Shown here one piece after another: positions 28,756-37,056 of a stretch of DNA of 53,224 nucleotides. The notes beneath the pieces were generated by a model that searched no databases, had not been told where the DNA came from, and worked only from the letters and a program-made list of their open reading frames with translations. Source of the stretch: Hyphomicrobiaceae bacterium (lineage in GTDB: Bacteria; Pseudomonadota; Alphaproteobacteria; Rhizobiales; Hyphomicrobiaceae); the NCBI GenBank assembly GCA_021730785.1, contig JAKFWF010000034.1, positions 1 to 53,224 on the forward strand, written 5' to 3'. The position numbers and the translations under genes are program-made. The stretch's first letter is position 1. Each line of letters starts with the position of its first letter.

Positions 28756-29468
28756 TCGACGTCGAGCCTCCGGCCGATGCGCCGGGCCAGAAGCTCGGAC
28801 GACACCAGCGCCAGGACGGCGATGGCGACCGCAACGAGCGTCAGCCGGAACGCACCGATGTCGCCGCCGGGCACCTGCGTTAAGGTATAGATCGCACTCG
28901 GCAACGTCTGCGTTTCGCCCGGAATGTTGGCGACGAACGTGATCGTCGCGCCGAATTCACCGATCGCCTTGGCGAACCCCAGGATCATGCCGGCGATGAT
29001 GCCTGGCGCCATCAGCGGCAGCGTCACCGTCGCAAACACCCACCGCGGGCTGGCGCCAAGGGTGCCGGCTGCCTGCTCGAGCTTGCGGTCGACCGCTTCG
29101 ATGGACAGGCGCATGGCGCGCACCATCAGTGGAAATCCCATCACGGCGGACGCCAGCGCAGCCCCAGTCCAGCGAAACGACAGGACGATGCCGAAGGTGT
29201 CGGCCAGAAACGCGCCAACCAGCCCGCGACGGCCAAACAGGATCAGCAGCACATAGCCGGTGACGACGGGCGGCAGAATGAGCGGCAGATGCACCAGGAC
29301 GTTGAGCAGCGATTTGCCCCAGAACCGGCCCCGCGCCAGCAGGTATGCGATGACGATGCCAAACGGCAAGCTGGCGAGCGTGGCAACGCCGGCGATAAGC
29401 AGACTGAGCCTGACTGCGCCCCACTCTTGCGGCGTCAGCACCAGTTGCCCCCAGATGGCCATCGACAA
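28752..29468 (-). CDS. modB: Molybdate ABC transporter permease ModB
   Basis: The 238-residue product is an integral membrane protein with about five TM helices. The EAA-type loop that contacts ModC appears as EQAAGTLGASPRWVF with the conserved Gly. Other family blocks are LPLILPPVVTGYVLL and GFAKAIGEFGATI. The start is either TTG at 29468, which has GGAAAG 6 nt upstream, or ATG at 29462, where the spacing is 12 nt. It lies 15 bp downstream of modA and overlaps modC. Confidence 0.93.
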   Translation of the reverse strand: MSMAIWGQLVLTPQEWGAVRLSLLIAGVATLASLPFGIVIAYLLARGRFWGKSLLNVLVHLPLILPPVVTGYVLLILFGRRGLVGAFLADTFGIVLSFRWTGAALASAVMGFPLMVRAMRLSIEAVDRKLEQAAGTLGASPRWVFATVTLPLMAPGIIAGMILGFAKAIGEFGATITFVANIPGETQTLPSAIYTLTQVPGGDIGAFRLTLVAVAIAVLALVSSELLARRIGRRLDVE

Positions 29469-29483
29469 ACCATTGCTTTCCGA

Positions 29484-30290
29484 TCAGTTGGCAACCGGCT
29501 GGTTGATGAACATGAACCCCTGCGCCTCGAACAAAGTCTTTGCTTTCGGCCCCCGCAGAAAGCCGAGAAAACTCTTGGCATCAGGCCCTGTTGCCTTGGT
29601 CGTCAGTGCCATGGGGTACACGATCGCCGGGTGCGTGTCTTCAGGGAAGGTGCCGATGATGCTGACATTGGGATCGGATGCGGCGTCGGTCCGGTAGACG
29701 ATGCCGGCGGCCGCCTCTCCGCGCGAGACCAGCAGCAGCGCGGCGCGCACATTCTCCGTCTGCGCCAATTTGCCGGAGACGCCGGCCCAGGCGCCGAGCT
29801 TTTCGAGGGCCGCCTTGCCGTACTTGCCGGCCGGGACGGCGTCCACATTGGCCATCGCCAACCGTCCGTCGCCCAGCATGCCGGCGAGGTCGAAGTCCAC
29901 CTTGATCTCGACAGTCTGAGCCTTGTTCTTCGGCATGATCAGCACGATGCGGTTGCCCAGCAGATTGCCCCGGCTTTGCGGCTGGATGAGCTTCTTCTGC
30001 GCTGCATAGTCCATCCAGTCGAGGTCGGCGGAGATGAAGATCTGTGCCGGTGCATCCTGCTCGATCTGCCTGGCGAGCGCAGGGCTCGCGCCATAGCTGA
30101 TCGTCACCTTCTTGCCCGTGTCCTTCTGCCACTCTGCGGCGATGCCATCGAGAGCGTTCTTGAGGCTGGCAGCTGCGAACACGACGACATCGTTGCCCTG
30201 CGCCACGCCAGACCGCGGCCCCAACAGAGTTGCAGAGAGCGACGCGAGCATGATCACAGCACACAGACTTGCACGTCGTATCAGCTTCAT
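29484..30290 (-). CDS. modA: Molybdate-binding periplasmic protein ModA
   Basis: The 268-residue product has a signal peptide (CAVIMLASLSATLLGPRSGVA) and the ModA body: VFAAASLKNALDGIA with the Ser that contacts the anion, SYGASPALARQIE and ADLDWMDYA, then GKYGKAALEKLG and AAGIVYRTDA. It captures molybdate or tungstate in the periplasm for ModBC. The ATG at 30290 is chosen; a GTG two codons upstream is possible. It is the first gene of modABC. No regulator such as ModE is seen. Confidence 0.95.
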   Translation of the reverse strand: MKLIRRASLCAVIMLASLSATLLGPRSGVAQGNDVVVFAAASLKNALDGIAAEWQKDTGKKVTISYGASPALARQIEQDAPAQIFISADLDWMDYAAQKKLIQPQSRGNLLGNRIVLIMPKNKAQTVEIKVDFDLAGMLGDGRLAMANVDAVPAGKYGKAALEKLGAWAGVSGKLAQTENVRAALLLVSRGEAAAGIVYRTDAASDPNVSIIGTFPEDTHPAIVYPMALTTKATGPDAKSFLGFLRGPKAKTLFEAQGFMFINQPVAN

Positions 30291-30546
30291 GAGCACTAGC
30301 TACCGAACTGGTTTGGGCGACTTGCAGTGATACATCGAGCAAACGATGCTACCAAGGCAACAGGCTCACGTCACCGAAGGCGCCAGCGCGGCAACATGCC
30401 AGCGGAGATCACGGGAGCAGCGGCTGCAGCGCGCAGGCCAGGAATGGTGCGCATTGATTGACGGCGGTCGACCGGCACAGGGCTCGGCATACTGACGGAC
30501 GCGAACGCTAAGCGTTGTAGTATCCACACCAACCCAGACCGTTGCC

Positions 30547-30843
30547 ATGGCCAAGCTGATCCACGAACTCTGGCACGACGAAAATGGGACATCCGTTGGC
30601 TACTGCGGTTGCCTCGCCGGGCCGATGGGCGACGAGGCACGTTCGATGCTGGCGCCGGGCGCGACGCTCGTTCATGTCTATGAGGCCGGCAGTGTTTTCG
30701 AAGCGGGAGTCTTTCGCAATCAGCTCCTTGGCTTTGCACCGTATCGGTCGGAGTGGCAGGAACTCGACAGCCAGCCCTATCCGGAGGCGTGGGCCGCAAT
30801 CCAGCGCGCCGATCGTGCAGCTAAACGCTGCCGGTCAAGGTAG
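30547..30843 (+). CDS. Small hypothetical protein
   Basis: The 98-residue reading begins MAKLIHELWHDENGTSVGYC and contains the segments LAGPMGDEAR and YEAGSVFEAGVFRN, a pattern I associate with a small conserved alphaproteobacterial protein of unknown function. It ends with a basic tail. No signal peptide or TM is seen. There is no clear ribosome-binding site before the ATG. It stands alone between divergent modA and the tRNA pair. Confidence 0.65.
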   Translation: MAKLIHELWHDENGTSVGYCGCLAGPMGDEARSMLAPGATLVHVYEAGSVFEAGVFRNQLLGFAPYRSEWQELDSQPYPEAWAAIQRADRAAKRCRSR

Positions 30844-30938
30844 CGGGGGCACGGCAGCGAACCATACTGCATCCCCCCACGATGATCGGGATCGAGCCCG
30901 CCTGCGCGACGATCGCTGCAACCGTGGTGGCCGAAGGA

Positions 30939-31012
30939 TGGAGCGGGTGAAGGGAATCGAACCCTCGTCATCAGTTTGGAAAACTGTTGCTCTACCATTG
31001 AGCTACACCCGC
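30939..31012 (-). tRNA. tRNA-Gly (anticodon UCC)
   Basis: The minus-strand sequence folds as a 74-nt tRNA with acceptor GCGGGTG (31012-31006) paired to CACCCGC, then an encoded TCCA end. The D-arm reads TAGCTCAATGGTAGAGC, the anticodon loop TTTCCAA gives TCC, and the T-arm is GAGGGTTCGATTCCCTT. It decodes GGA and GGG. Confidence 0.96.
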
Positions 31013-31022
31013 ATTATCAGTT

Positions 31023-31108
31023 GATCATGACGACTCCGCTACGCGGAGCCGGCCGCCATGATCGGCCGTTCGTGGCGGCCGGCGCGCCGGAGGCCTGTCG
31101 CCACGAAC
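31023..31108. repeat. Two nested GC-rich hairpins between tRNA genes
   Basis: GATCATG (31023-31029) pairs with CATGATC (31057-31063) and encloses CTCCGC-TAC-GCGGAG (31034-31048). Next, GTTCGTGGC (31068-31076) pairs with GCCACGAAC (31100-31108) and encloses the perfect palindrome CCGGCGCGCCGG (31079-31090). All stems are perfect. The block fills the whole spacer between tRNA-Tyr and tRNA-Gly. It may be a processing structure or a mobile palindrome. Confidence 0.85.
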
Positions 31109-31116
31109 AAGCAAAA

Positions 31117-31201
31117 TGGTGGACAGGGCTGGATTCGAACCAGCGTAGGCGAAGCCAACGGATTTACAGTCCGTCCCCTTTAGCCACTCGGGCACCTGTC
31201 C
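31117..31201 (-). tRNA. tRNA-Tyr (anticodon GUA)
   Basis: The minus-strand sequence is an 85-nt type II tRNA. The acceptor GGACAGG (31201-31195) pairs with CCTGTCC, followed by an encoded ACCA. The anticodon stem ACGGA/TCCGT encloses CTGTAAA with anticodon GTA. A long variable arm (GGCTTCGCC) and T-arm GCTGGTTCGAATCCAGC are clear. It is upstream of tRNA-Gly and probably co-transcribed. Confidence 0.97.
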
Positions 31202-31381
31202 AAAGCCGGCCACCGAGCGATTGCTCCGCACAGCCGGTCGTGCAGCGCGCACCCGAGGTACCGCCGACCGACCGTGTTATGATTGAGCTTGGTGGCCGCT
31301 GTCAATTGCATTTGCAGGTGCGTCTCGGCAAGCACTGACCACCTGACCCCTTGGCCACCGCAGCCGGCTGGTTTAGCCACA

Positions 31382-32098
31382 CTATCGGCCGTCGCGCGAG
31401 GCTACTTTCGTCGCCGACGTGCCTTGTCCGCGCTGCTGGGACGGAGCGCGCGTGCGCCGTTGCTGTTCACGACGGGGGGCATCGATAAAGCGGTCCCAGA
31501 CGCGCCACAACAGCAGGATCGCGACCATCGCAGCGTAGATCAGCGGTTCCGCGGGCCAGGCCTTGACCAGCATGACGAAATGCAACGCTGCTGCCGCGGC
31601 GGCCAGATAGACCCAGCGATGCAGCTTCTGCCAGGCTTGGCCGCCCATGCGCCGCAGCATGGCATTGTGGGAGGTCACGGCGAGCGGAATAAGGATCAGA
31701 AAGGCGAGCAATCCCACCGTGATGTAGGGCCGCTTGATGATGTCCTGCCAGATGGCGCTGAAATCCAGGGTCTGATCGAGCCACACGTATACGACCACGT
31801 GCAACGCCGCATAGAAGAAGGCGAGCAGCCCGATGGCGCGGCGGTATAGAATGAGATTGGGCCCGCCCAGCCGTCGCAAAGGCGTGATGGCGAGCCCGAT
31901 CACCAGAAACCGCAAACTCCACAATCCGAGTGTACGCTCGAGCACCTTGGCCGGATCGGCGCCGAGCCGATCGGAAAGCGCCAGATACAGCGTCCACGCG
32001 GCCGGCATCATCCCGACGATATACAGCGTCGGGCGGGCGCCGCGCTGCCGAAACCGCTCGAACATCGAGCGCACGGTCGAGTTGGGCGCCGCTGCCAT
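31382..32098 (-). CDS. msrQ: MsrQ, heme-containing membrane subunit of the MsrPQ system
   Basis: The 238-residue product belongs to the ferric-reductase-like transmembrane family. It has about six TM helices and the heme-ligand histidines in ALHVVVYVW and LHRWVYLAAAAAALHF. MsrQ passes quinone-pool electrons to MsrP for repair of oxidised methionines in periplasmic proteins. The C-terminal 30 residues form a basic, low-complexity tail (RREQQRRTRAPSQQ). Its ATG lies 2 bp after the msrP stop, so the two form an operon. Confidence 0.93.
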   Translation of the reverse strand: MAAAPNSTVRSMFERFRQRGARPTLYIVGMMPAAWTLYLALSDRLGADPAKVLERTLGLWSLRFLVIGLAITPLRRLGGPNLILYRRAIGLLAFFYAALHVVVYVWLDQTLDFSAIWQDIIKRPYITVGLLAFLILIPLAVTSHNAMLRRMGGQAWQKLHRWVYLAAAAAALHFVMLVKAWPAEPLIYAAMVAILLLWRVWDRFIDAPRREQQRRTRAPSQQRGQGTSATKVASRDGR

Positions 32099-32100
32099 GG

Positions 32101-33048
32101 TCAGTGGTTCACGCGCAAGTCCATGCCGGTATAGAGGCTTGCAACCTGCTCGGCGTAGCCATTGAACATCAGGGTAGGCCGGCGCTTCTGGAACAACCCG
32201 GTGCCTTCACCGATGCGCCGTTCCGACGCCTGGCTCCATCGCGGATGGTCGACGGCCGGATTGACGTTCGAAAAGAACCCGTATTCACTGGGATTTTGCA
32301 AGCTCCACGAGGTCGGCGGCTGCTTCTCGACGAGGCTGATTCGCACAATGGATTTGATGCTCTTGTAACCGTACTTCCACGGCACCACGAGCCGGATCGG
32401 TGCACCGCACTGGTTCGGCAGCGTTTCGCCGTACATGCCAACGGCGAGGATCGTCAGCGGGTGCATGGCTTCGTCAAGGCGCAGGCCTTCCACATAGGGC
32501 CACGGCAGGGCCTGCAGCAGGCCCCGTTGGCCGGGCATCTCCTCGGGCCGCACCAGGGTCTCGAAGGCCACGAACTTGGCGTTCGACTTGGGCTCGACCC
32601 GCTTCAAGAGATCGGCGAGCGGAAACCCGATCCAAGGAATGACCATCGACCAGGCTTCGACGCAGCGCAGGCGATAGATGCGCTCCTCGAGCCCCGACGG
32701 CTTGACGATGTCGTCGTAGGCATAGGTGCCAGGCTTCTCGACCAGGCCATCGATTTTCACGTTCCAGGGTGAGGTCTTGAGGCTGCCAGCGTTCTTCTCC
32801 GGGTCTGCCTTGTCGGTGCCGAACTCGTAGAAGTTGTTGTAGGAAACGGCATCCGCGCGCCGCGTCTGGGGCTCATCTGTCGACAGCGGGCTCTTGGCTG
32901 CGGCGAGCGGTGCCGCATGGGCGCTGCCGCCCGTCAACGCCGTCGTCCCGGCCAACATGGCAGCGGTTCCGGCGATCAGTTCGCGCCGTGACAGATACAG
33001 GCTCTTGGGTGTGATCTCGGACGATGGGATGTCATGTGGATAGCGCAT
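32101..33048 (-). CDS. msrP: MsrP, periplasmic molybdoenzyme methionine sulfoxide reductase
   Basis: The 315-residue product has a twin-arginine signal ([12 protein letters not shown], residues 20-31) and a sulfite-oxidase-fold body. The molybdenum ligand is Cys129 in YRLRCVEAW. Further family blocks are [29 protein letters not shown] and the C-terminal FNGYAEQVA. It reduces free and protein methionine sulfoxide in the periplasm using electrons from MsrQ. Export folded via Tat fits its cofactor. The start at 33048 is an ATG; a TTG seven codons upstream is less likely. Nearby modABC supplies molybdate. Confidence 0.95.
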   Translation of the reverse strand: MRYPHDIPSSEITPKSLYLSRRELIAGTAAMLAGTTALTGGSAHAAPLAAAKSPLSTDEPQTRRADAVSYNNFYEFGTDKADPEKNAGSLKTSPWNVKIDGLVEKPGTYAYDDIVKPSGLEERIYRLRCVEAWSMVIPWIGFPLADLLKRVEPKSNAKFVAFETLVRPEEMPGQRGLLQALPWPYVEGLRLDEAMHPLTILAVGMYGETLPNQCGAPIRLVVPWKYGYKSIKSIVRISLVEKQPPTSWSLQNPSEYGFFSNVNPAVDHPRWSQASERRIGEGTGLFQKRRPTLMFNGYAEQVASLYTGMDLRVNH

Positions 33049-33380
33049 TGGCAAGGCCCAGGGCTCCAATCAAGTTCAGCATTTCAGCGGCTTCGCATAG
33101 CACACAGTGCGCGGCTTTGATCACCAAAATCCGCCGAAACTGCGGTCACTCGTTCGCGAACAGCGCGAGACGTGCGTTGGTTTTGCGCGCCGCGGCACGT
33201 CGCACCGGCGGTCGCAATTGTCTTGGACGCCCTGAATGCCGTTCAACTCTATCCGCGACGATTGTCAACGATCCGACCCCCGAAATTAGGCTTTTTCAGC
33301 GCAGCTGCCTGTACGCCGCGGCGGTGCGTGATAGAAACCGCTGATTGTCTGTTGACCACGCCGGAGGCAACAACCCACCG
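33049..33380. other. msrP-lutA divergent intergenic region
   Basis: This 332-bp region must carry the divergent promoters for msrPQ and the lut operon. No gene, clear promoter or operator could be assigned. It has no strong hairpin. Confidence 0.5.
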
Positions 33381-34157
33381 ATGAGCCATCCCCTCGACCC
33401 GCGACCGCGCGTCGGCCTGTTCGTCACCTGCCTCGTCGACTTGATGCGGCCATCGATCGGCTTTGCCTCGGTCAAGCTGCTGGAGCAGGCCGGCTGCAAG
33501 GTCGAGGTGCCGTTGGCGCAGACCTGCTGCGGACAGCCGGCCTACAATTCCGGCAACAAGGCCGATGCCCTGGCCCTCGCCCGCCAAACGATCGCAGCCT
33601 TCGACGGCTTCGACTACGTGGTCGCCCCCTCCGGCTCCTGTGCCGGCATGTTGAAATCGCACTACCCGAAGCTGCTGGCGCATGATCCCGCCTGGGCAAC
33701 GCGCGCGCGCACCTTCGCCGAGCGAGTCCACGAACTGGTGTCGTTCCTCGTTCATGTGCGTGGGATGACCACGGTGGATGCGGTCTACGAGGGCCGCGTC
33801 ACCTATCACGACAGCTGCTCGGGCCTGCGGGAACTCGGCATCAAACAGCAGCCGCGCCAGTTGCTCAGCAGCGTGAAGGGCCTCGACCTGGTCGAGATGG
33901 CCGACAACGAAGTGTGCTGCGGCTTCGGCGGCACGTTCGCGATCAAGTACGGCGATATCTCCAATGCCATGGTGGAAAAGAAAACCCGCAACATCGCAGC
34001 CGCCGATCCCTCGCTGCTGCTGGCCGGCGATCTCGGCTGCCTCATGAACATGGCCGGCAAGATGAAGCGGGAAGGGCGCAACATCGCCGTGCGGCACGTG
34101 GCTGAAATTCTGGCCGGCGAACTCAGCGATCCACCGATCGGCGAGGCGGCAGGATAA
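33381..34157 (+). CDS. lutA: LutA/LldE-type (Fe-S)-binding subunit of lactate oxidase complex
   Basis: The 258-residue product has the two CCG-domain repeats of the LutA (YkgE/LldE) family: an N-terminal part with CLVDLMRP and QTCCGQPAYNSG, and a second part with HDSCSGLRELG and NEVCCGFGGTF. These cysteine motifs bind Fe-S clusters. LutA works with LutB and LutC to oxidise L-lactate to pyruvate and pass electrons to the quinone pool. The ATG at 33381 follows CCGGAGG by 12 nt; a TTG at 33345 is possible but less likely. Confidence 0.93.
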   Translation: MSHPLDPRPRVGLFVTCLVDLMRPSIGFASVKLLEQAGCKVEVPLAQTCCGQPAYNSGNKADALALARQTIAAFDGFDYVVAPSGSCAGMLKSHYPKLLAHDPAWATRARTFAERVHELVSFLVHVRGMTTVDAVYEGRVTYHDSCSGLRELGIKQQPRQLLSSVKGLDLVEMADNEVCCGFGGTFAIKYGDISNAMVEKKTRNIAAADPSLLLAGDLGCLMNMAGKMKREGRNIAVRHVAEILAGELSDPPIGEAAG

Positions 34158-34254
34158 CCTGATGATGCAATCCAAACCGTCATCCCACCCACAAAACCCA
34201 GCCGCTGCCTGGCATTCGCGCTGCGACGGAACGGCCAAACCATCGAGAGGGCAC

Positions 34255-34503
34255 ATGACAACTCGCATCGCGCTCATCATCGCCGCCCTCACCATGGCGG
34301 TCCCGGTTCTCATGGCCAAGGAATTAGAACTTCCTCCCGAAATCACGCCGGCCATCCGCGAGGCCTGCGAAGCCGACGTCCGGCGGTTATGCGTGCGGCC
34401 AGACTCGACCTACGATCAGGTCAAGACGTGCGTCATCTTGAAGTATGCGCAGCTCAATCCGATGTGCAAGCAGCAGCTGGTTGCGGCGGGGTTGTTCCCT
34501 TGA
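34255..34503 (+). CDS. Small exported cysteine-rich protein
   Basis: The 82-residue product has a signal peptide (IALIIAALTMAVPVLMA) and four cysteines at 38, 46, 59 and 71. The pattern EACEADVRRLC, then VKTCV and LNPMC, is like the Cys-rich repeat first seen in Golgi GLG1/FGFR-binding proteins (PF00839 type), which is also found in small exported alphaproteobacterial proteins of unknown role. GAGAGGG lies just upstream of the ATG at 34255. It sits between lutA and lutB on the same strand, 97 bp after lutA and 76 bp before lutB. This is an unusual position within a lut operon. Confidence 0.75.
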   Translation: MTTRIALIIAALTMAVPVLMAKELELPPEITPAIREACEADVRRLCVRPDSTYDQVKTCVILKYAQLNPMCKQQLVAAGLFP

Positions 34504-34579
34504 GCCCGGCCGCCGCCCACCCCTTGCAGCAGGCGGCGCCAGGGGACTACTAAGGACGTCAGCAACGCCCGAGGACGGA

Positions 34580-36034
34580 ATGGTCGAGATCAAGACGCGC
34601 GAATTCAAGGCCAATGCCCGCGTGGCGCTCGACGACCCGCAGCTGCAGCGGGCGCTCGCCGGCCTGCCCGGTGGCCTCGTCGCCCAGCGCACGGCCGCAC
34701 GCGACAAGCTGCCCGAGTTCGAGGATTTGCGCGACGTCGGCCGCGACATCCGCGATCATACGCTCGCCCACCTCGATCTCTATCTTGCCGAGTGGGAGCG
34801 CAAGGCGGTTGCGGCTGGTGCTCACGTGCACTGGGCGCCGACGGCGGCGGATGCCCGCGACATCATCGAAAAGATATGCCGCGAGGCGAACGCCAAAATA
34901 GTCACCAAGGGCAAGTCGATGATCTCCGAGGAGATCGCGCTCAACGGCTACCTGGAAGCCCGGGGCTTCGAGGTGGTCGAGACCGACCTTGGCGAGTATC
35001 TGGTGCAGATCCGCAAGGAGACGCCTAGTCACATCATTGCGCCGGCGATCCACCTGACCCAGGAGCAGGTGGAGGCCGACTTCCGCCGCCTGCACACGCA
35101 TCTGCCGCAGGACCGCGTTCTCGTCGAGCCGGCGCAGTTGGTCGATGAAGCCCGCAAGATCCTACGGCAGAAGTTCGTCGCAGCCGACGTCGGCATCACC
35201 GGCGCCAACTTCTTGATCGCGGAAACCGGCTCGTCGATCATCGTGACGAACGAAGGCAACGGCGATCTGACGCAGAGCCTCGCGAAAACCCACGTGGTCG
35301 TCGCCTCGATCGACAAAGTGGTGCCTACGCTCGAAGACGTAAGTTCGATTTTGCGTCTGCTCGCACGTTCGGCGACAGGCCAGGAGTTCTCGACCTACAC
35401 CACGTTCTCGACCGGTCCGCGCCGCAAGGCCGATCCCGACGGACCCGAGGCCTATCATGTCGTCATCCTCGACAACGGCCGCTCGGAATTGCTCGCGACC
35501 GAGATGCGCGAAATTCTGCGCTGCATCCGCTGCGGCGCCTGCATGAACCATTGCCCGGTCTACAACGCGATCGGCGGGCACGCCTACGGCTGGGTCTACC
35601 CGGGCCCGATCGGCGCAGTCCTCACGCCCTCGCTGATCGGCGTGAAGGCCGCGAGCAACCTGCCCAACGCATCGACCTTCTGCGGCAAGTGCGAGGCCGT
35701 GTGCCCGATGAAGATCCCGCTGCCGAAGCTCATGCGGCTGCATCGCGAGACCGAATTCGACCTCGGCAACCTGCCGCGCGGCTATGCGTTCGGCTTGAAA
35801 ACCTGGGCCTGGTTTGCCAAGCGGCCTCGGCTCTATCATCTGGGTGCGCGGTTCGCGATCGCAGCCCTTGGCGCCCTTGGCGGTGCGCGCGGTGCGTTCC
35901 GCGCGCTGCCCTTTGCCGGCGGGTGGACGAAGCATCGCGATCTGCCAGCCCCCCAGGGCCGCACGTTCCAACAGTTGTGGGCCGAGCAGCAAGCCGGCCT
36001 CAACCGGCCGAGCCAGACGCGGGCAAGGTCATGA
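34580..36034 (+). CDS. lutB: LutB/LldF-type iron-sulfur subunit of lactate oxidase complex
   Basis: The 484-residue product has an N-terminal LUD domain (TKGKSMISEEIALN, VGITGANFLIAETGS, TNEGNGDL) and a C-terminal ferredoxin-like part with two 4Fe-4S clusters: CIRCGACMNHCPVY (about 315-330) and CGKCEAVCPMK. A short membrane-associated or amphipathic region follows. The family carries electrons from L-lactate oxidation. The ATG at 34580 has GAGGACGGA just upstream. The stop is followed by a 181-bp repeat-bearing gap before lutC. Confidence 0.95.
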   Translation: MVEIKTREFKANARVALDDPQLQRALAGLPGGLVAQRTAARDKLPEFEDLRDVGRDIRDHTLAHLDLYLAEWERKAVAAGAHVHWAPTAADARDIIEKICREANAKIVTKGKSMISEEIALNGYLEARGFEVVETDLGEYLVQIRKETPSHIIAPAIHLTQEQVEADFRRLHTHLPQDRVLVEPAQLVDEARKILRQKFVAADVGITGANFLIAETGSSIIVTNEGNGDLTQSLAKTHVVVASIDKVVPTLEDVSSILRLLARSATGQEFSTYTTFSTGPRRKADPDGPEAYHVVILDNGRSELLATEMREILRCIRCGACMNHCPVYNAIGGHAYGWVYPGPIGAVLTPSLIGVKAASNLPNASTFCGKCEAVCPMKIPLPKLMRLHRETEFDLGNLPRGYAFGLKTWAWFAKRPRLYHLGARFAIAALGALGGARGAFRALPFAGGWTKHRDLPAPQGRTFQQLWAEQQAGLNRPSQTRARS

Positions 36035-36050
36035 GCATGTACGCGGTAGG

Positions 36051-36183
36051 CGTAGGTTGGGTTAGGACGCCCCCTTGCGTCCGTAACCCAACAGCTTCGG
36101 GCACCGACCGTGTCGTGTTGGGTTACGCGCGCCAGTCGGCGGAACAAGCGGATCGTTCAGCGTTCGCACTAACCCAACCTACG
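36051..36183. repeat. Dispersed palindromic repeat inside the lut operon, copy 2
   Basis: CGTAGGTTGGGTTAG (36051-36065) and CTAACCCAACCTACG (36169-36183) are perfect 15-bp terminal inverted repeats. A second inner pair, CGTAACCCAACA (36082-36093) and TGTTGGGTTACG (36116-36127), is also perfect. The left half (36051-36127) is the reverse complement of the copy at 14161-14235. A hairpin GGACGC-CCCCTT-GCGTCC lies at 36065-36082. The element has MITE-like ends but no coding capacity. It separates lutB from lutC. Confidence 0.85.
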
Positions 36184-36215
36184 AGCCTTGCGATGGGTTG
36201 GGCGAGGAACATGCC

Positions 36216-36893
36216 ATGAGCAACCGCGACATCATCTTCGGCAAGATTGCCACCGGCCTCAAGGCCTTGCGCGACGACAAGACGCGGCAAGCCACGGTCG
36301 ATTCGCGGATCGCTGCGAAGTTCCGTCATCCGACGCCGGCGCGCGTTGCCGGTCGCTCGCACGACGAACACGTGGCGCTGTTCAAGAGCCACATGACCGG
36401 CCAGTCCGCGACCATCCTCGATGCAGCGACCGCAGCCGACGTACCCGCACTGATCGCCGGCTACCTGCGGCAGAACAACCTGCCCGCGCGCCTCACCGTC
36501 GGCGAGGACGCCTACCTCGCCAACCTGCCCTGGGCCACGGAACCGACCCTTGAGCGCCGCCAGGGCCGCGCGCAGCCGACCGACGAGGTGTCGGTCAGCC
36601 ATGCCAGCGCCGCCGTCGCCGAAACCGGCACACTCGTCATGGCGTCGGGTCCGGACAACCCGGTGACGCTCAACTTCCTGCCCGAAACGCACATCGTGGT
36701 GCTCGAAGTCAAGGACGTGGTTGGCCCCTACGAGGATGCCTGGATGAAGATCCGCGCCCGCTTCGGCGACCGCACCATGCCGCGCACCATCAACATGATC
36801 AGCGGACCGTCACGCACTGGCGACATCGGCGGCAAGTTGGTCATGGGCGCGCACGGCCCGCGCCGCATGTGCGTGGTGGTGGTGAAAGGGTAA
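36216..36893 (+). CDS. lutC: LutC, LUD-domain subunit of lactate oxidase complex
   Basis: The 225-residue product belongs to the LUD (lactate utilisation) family: ALIAGYLRQNNLP, VSVSHASAAVAETGTLV near residue 127, PETHIVVLEVKDVVG and the C-terminal SGPSRTGDIGGKLVMGAHGPR cut by the conserved Ser and Gly residues. It completes LutABC. The ATG at 36216 has GAGGAAC 5-11 nt upstream, and this ribosome-binding site lies right next to the palindromic repeat. The gene ends convergently to livF. Confidence 0.94.
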   Translation: MSNRDIIFGKIATGLKALRDDKTRQATVDSRIAAKFRHPTPARVAGRSHDEHVALFKSHMTGQSATILDAATAADVPALIAGYLRQNNLPARLTVGEDAYLANLPWATEPTLERRQGRAQPTDEVSVSHASAAVAETGTLVMASGPDNPVTLNFLPETHIVVLEVKDVVGPYEDAWMKIRARFGDRTMPRTINMISGPSRTGDIGGKLVMGAHGPRRMCVVVVKG

Positions 36894-36975
36894 AGCTGGA
36901 ACTCGCTGAGCTCGTGAATGGTGGATGTTTTCAGCGGTCTTCGCGCGGGTGCAGCTTCACCCTTCGGGCGAACTT

Positions 36976-37024
36976 CGAAGGGCTTTCTGCCCTTCGAGCA
37001 TCCCGACGAGGGCCTGAGGCCCTC
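36976..37024. terminator. Pair of hairpins between convergent lutC and livF
   Basis: CGAAGGGC-TTTCT-GCCCTTCG (36976-36996) and GAGGGCC-TGA-GGCCCTC (37008-37024) are two perfect stem-loops, followed on the plus strand by a T-rich TTTATTGTT. They lie between convergent genes and may act as a bidirectional terminator. The block also reads like a dispersed REP-type repeat of alphaproteobacteria. Confidence 0.65.
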
Positions 37025-37056
37025 AACCCATTTATTGTTCACTGATGCGATCCCGC

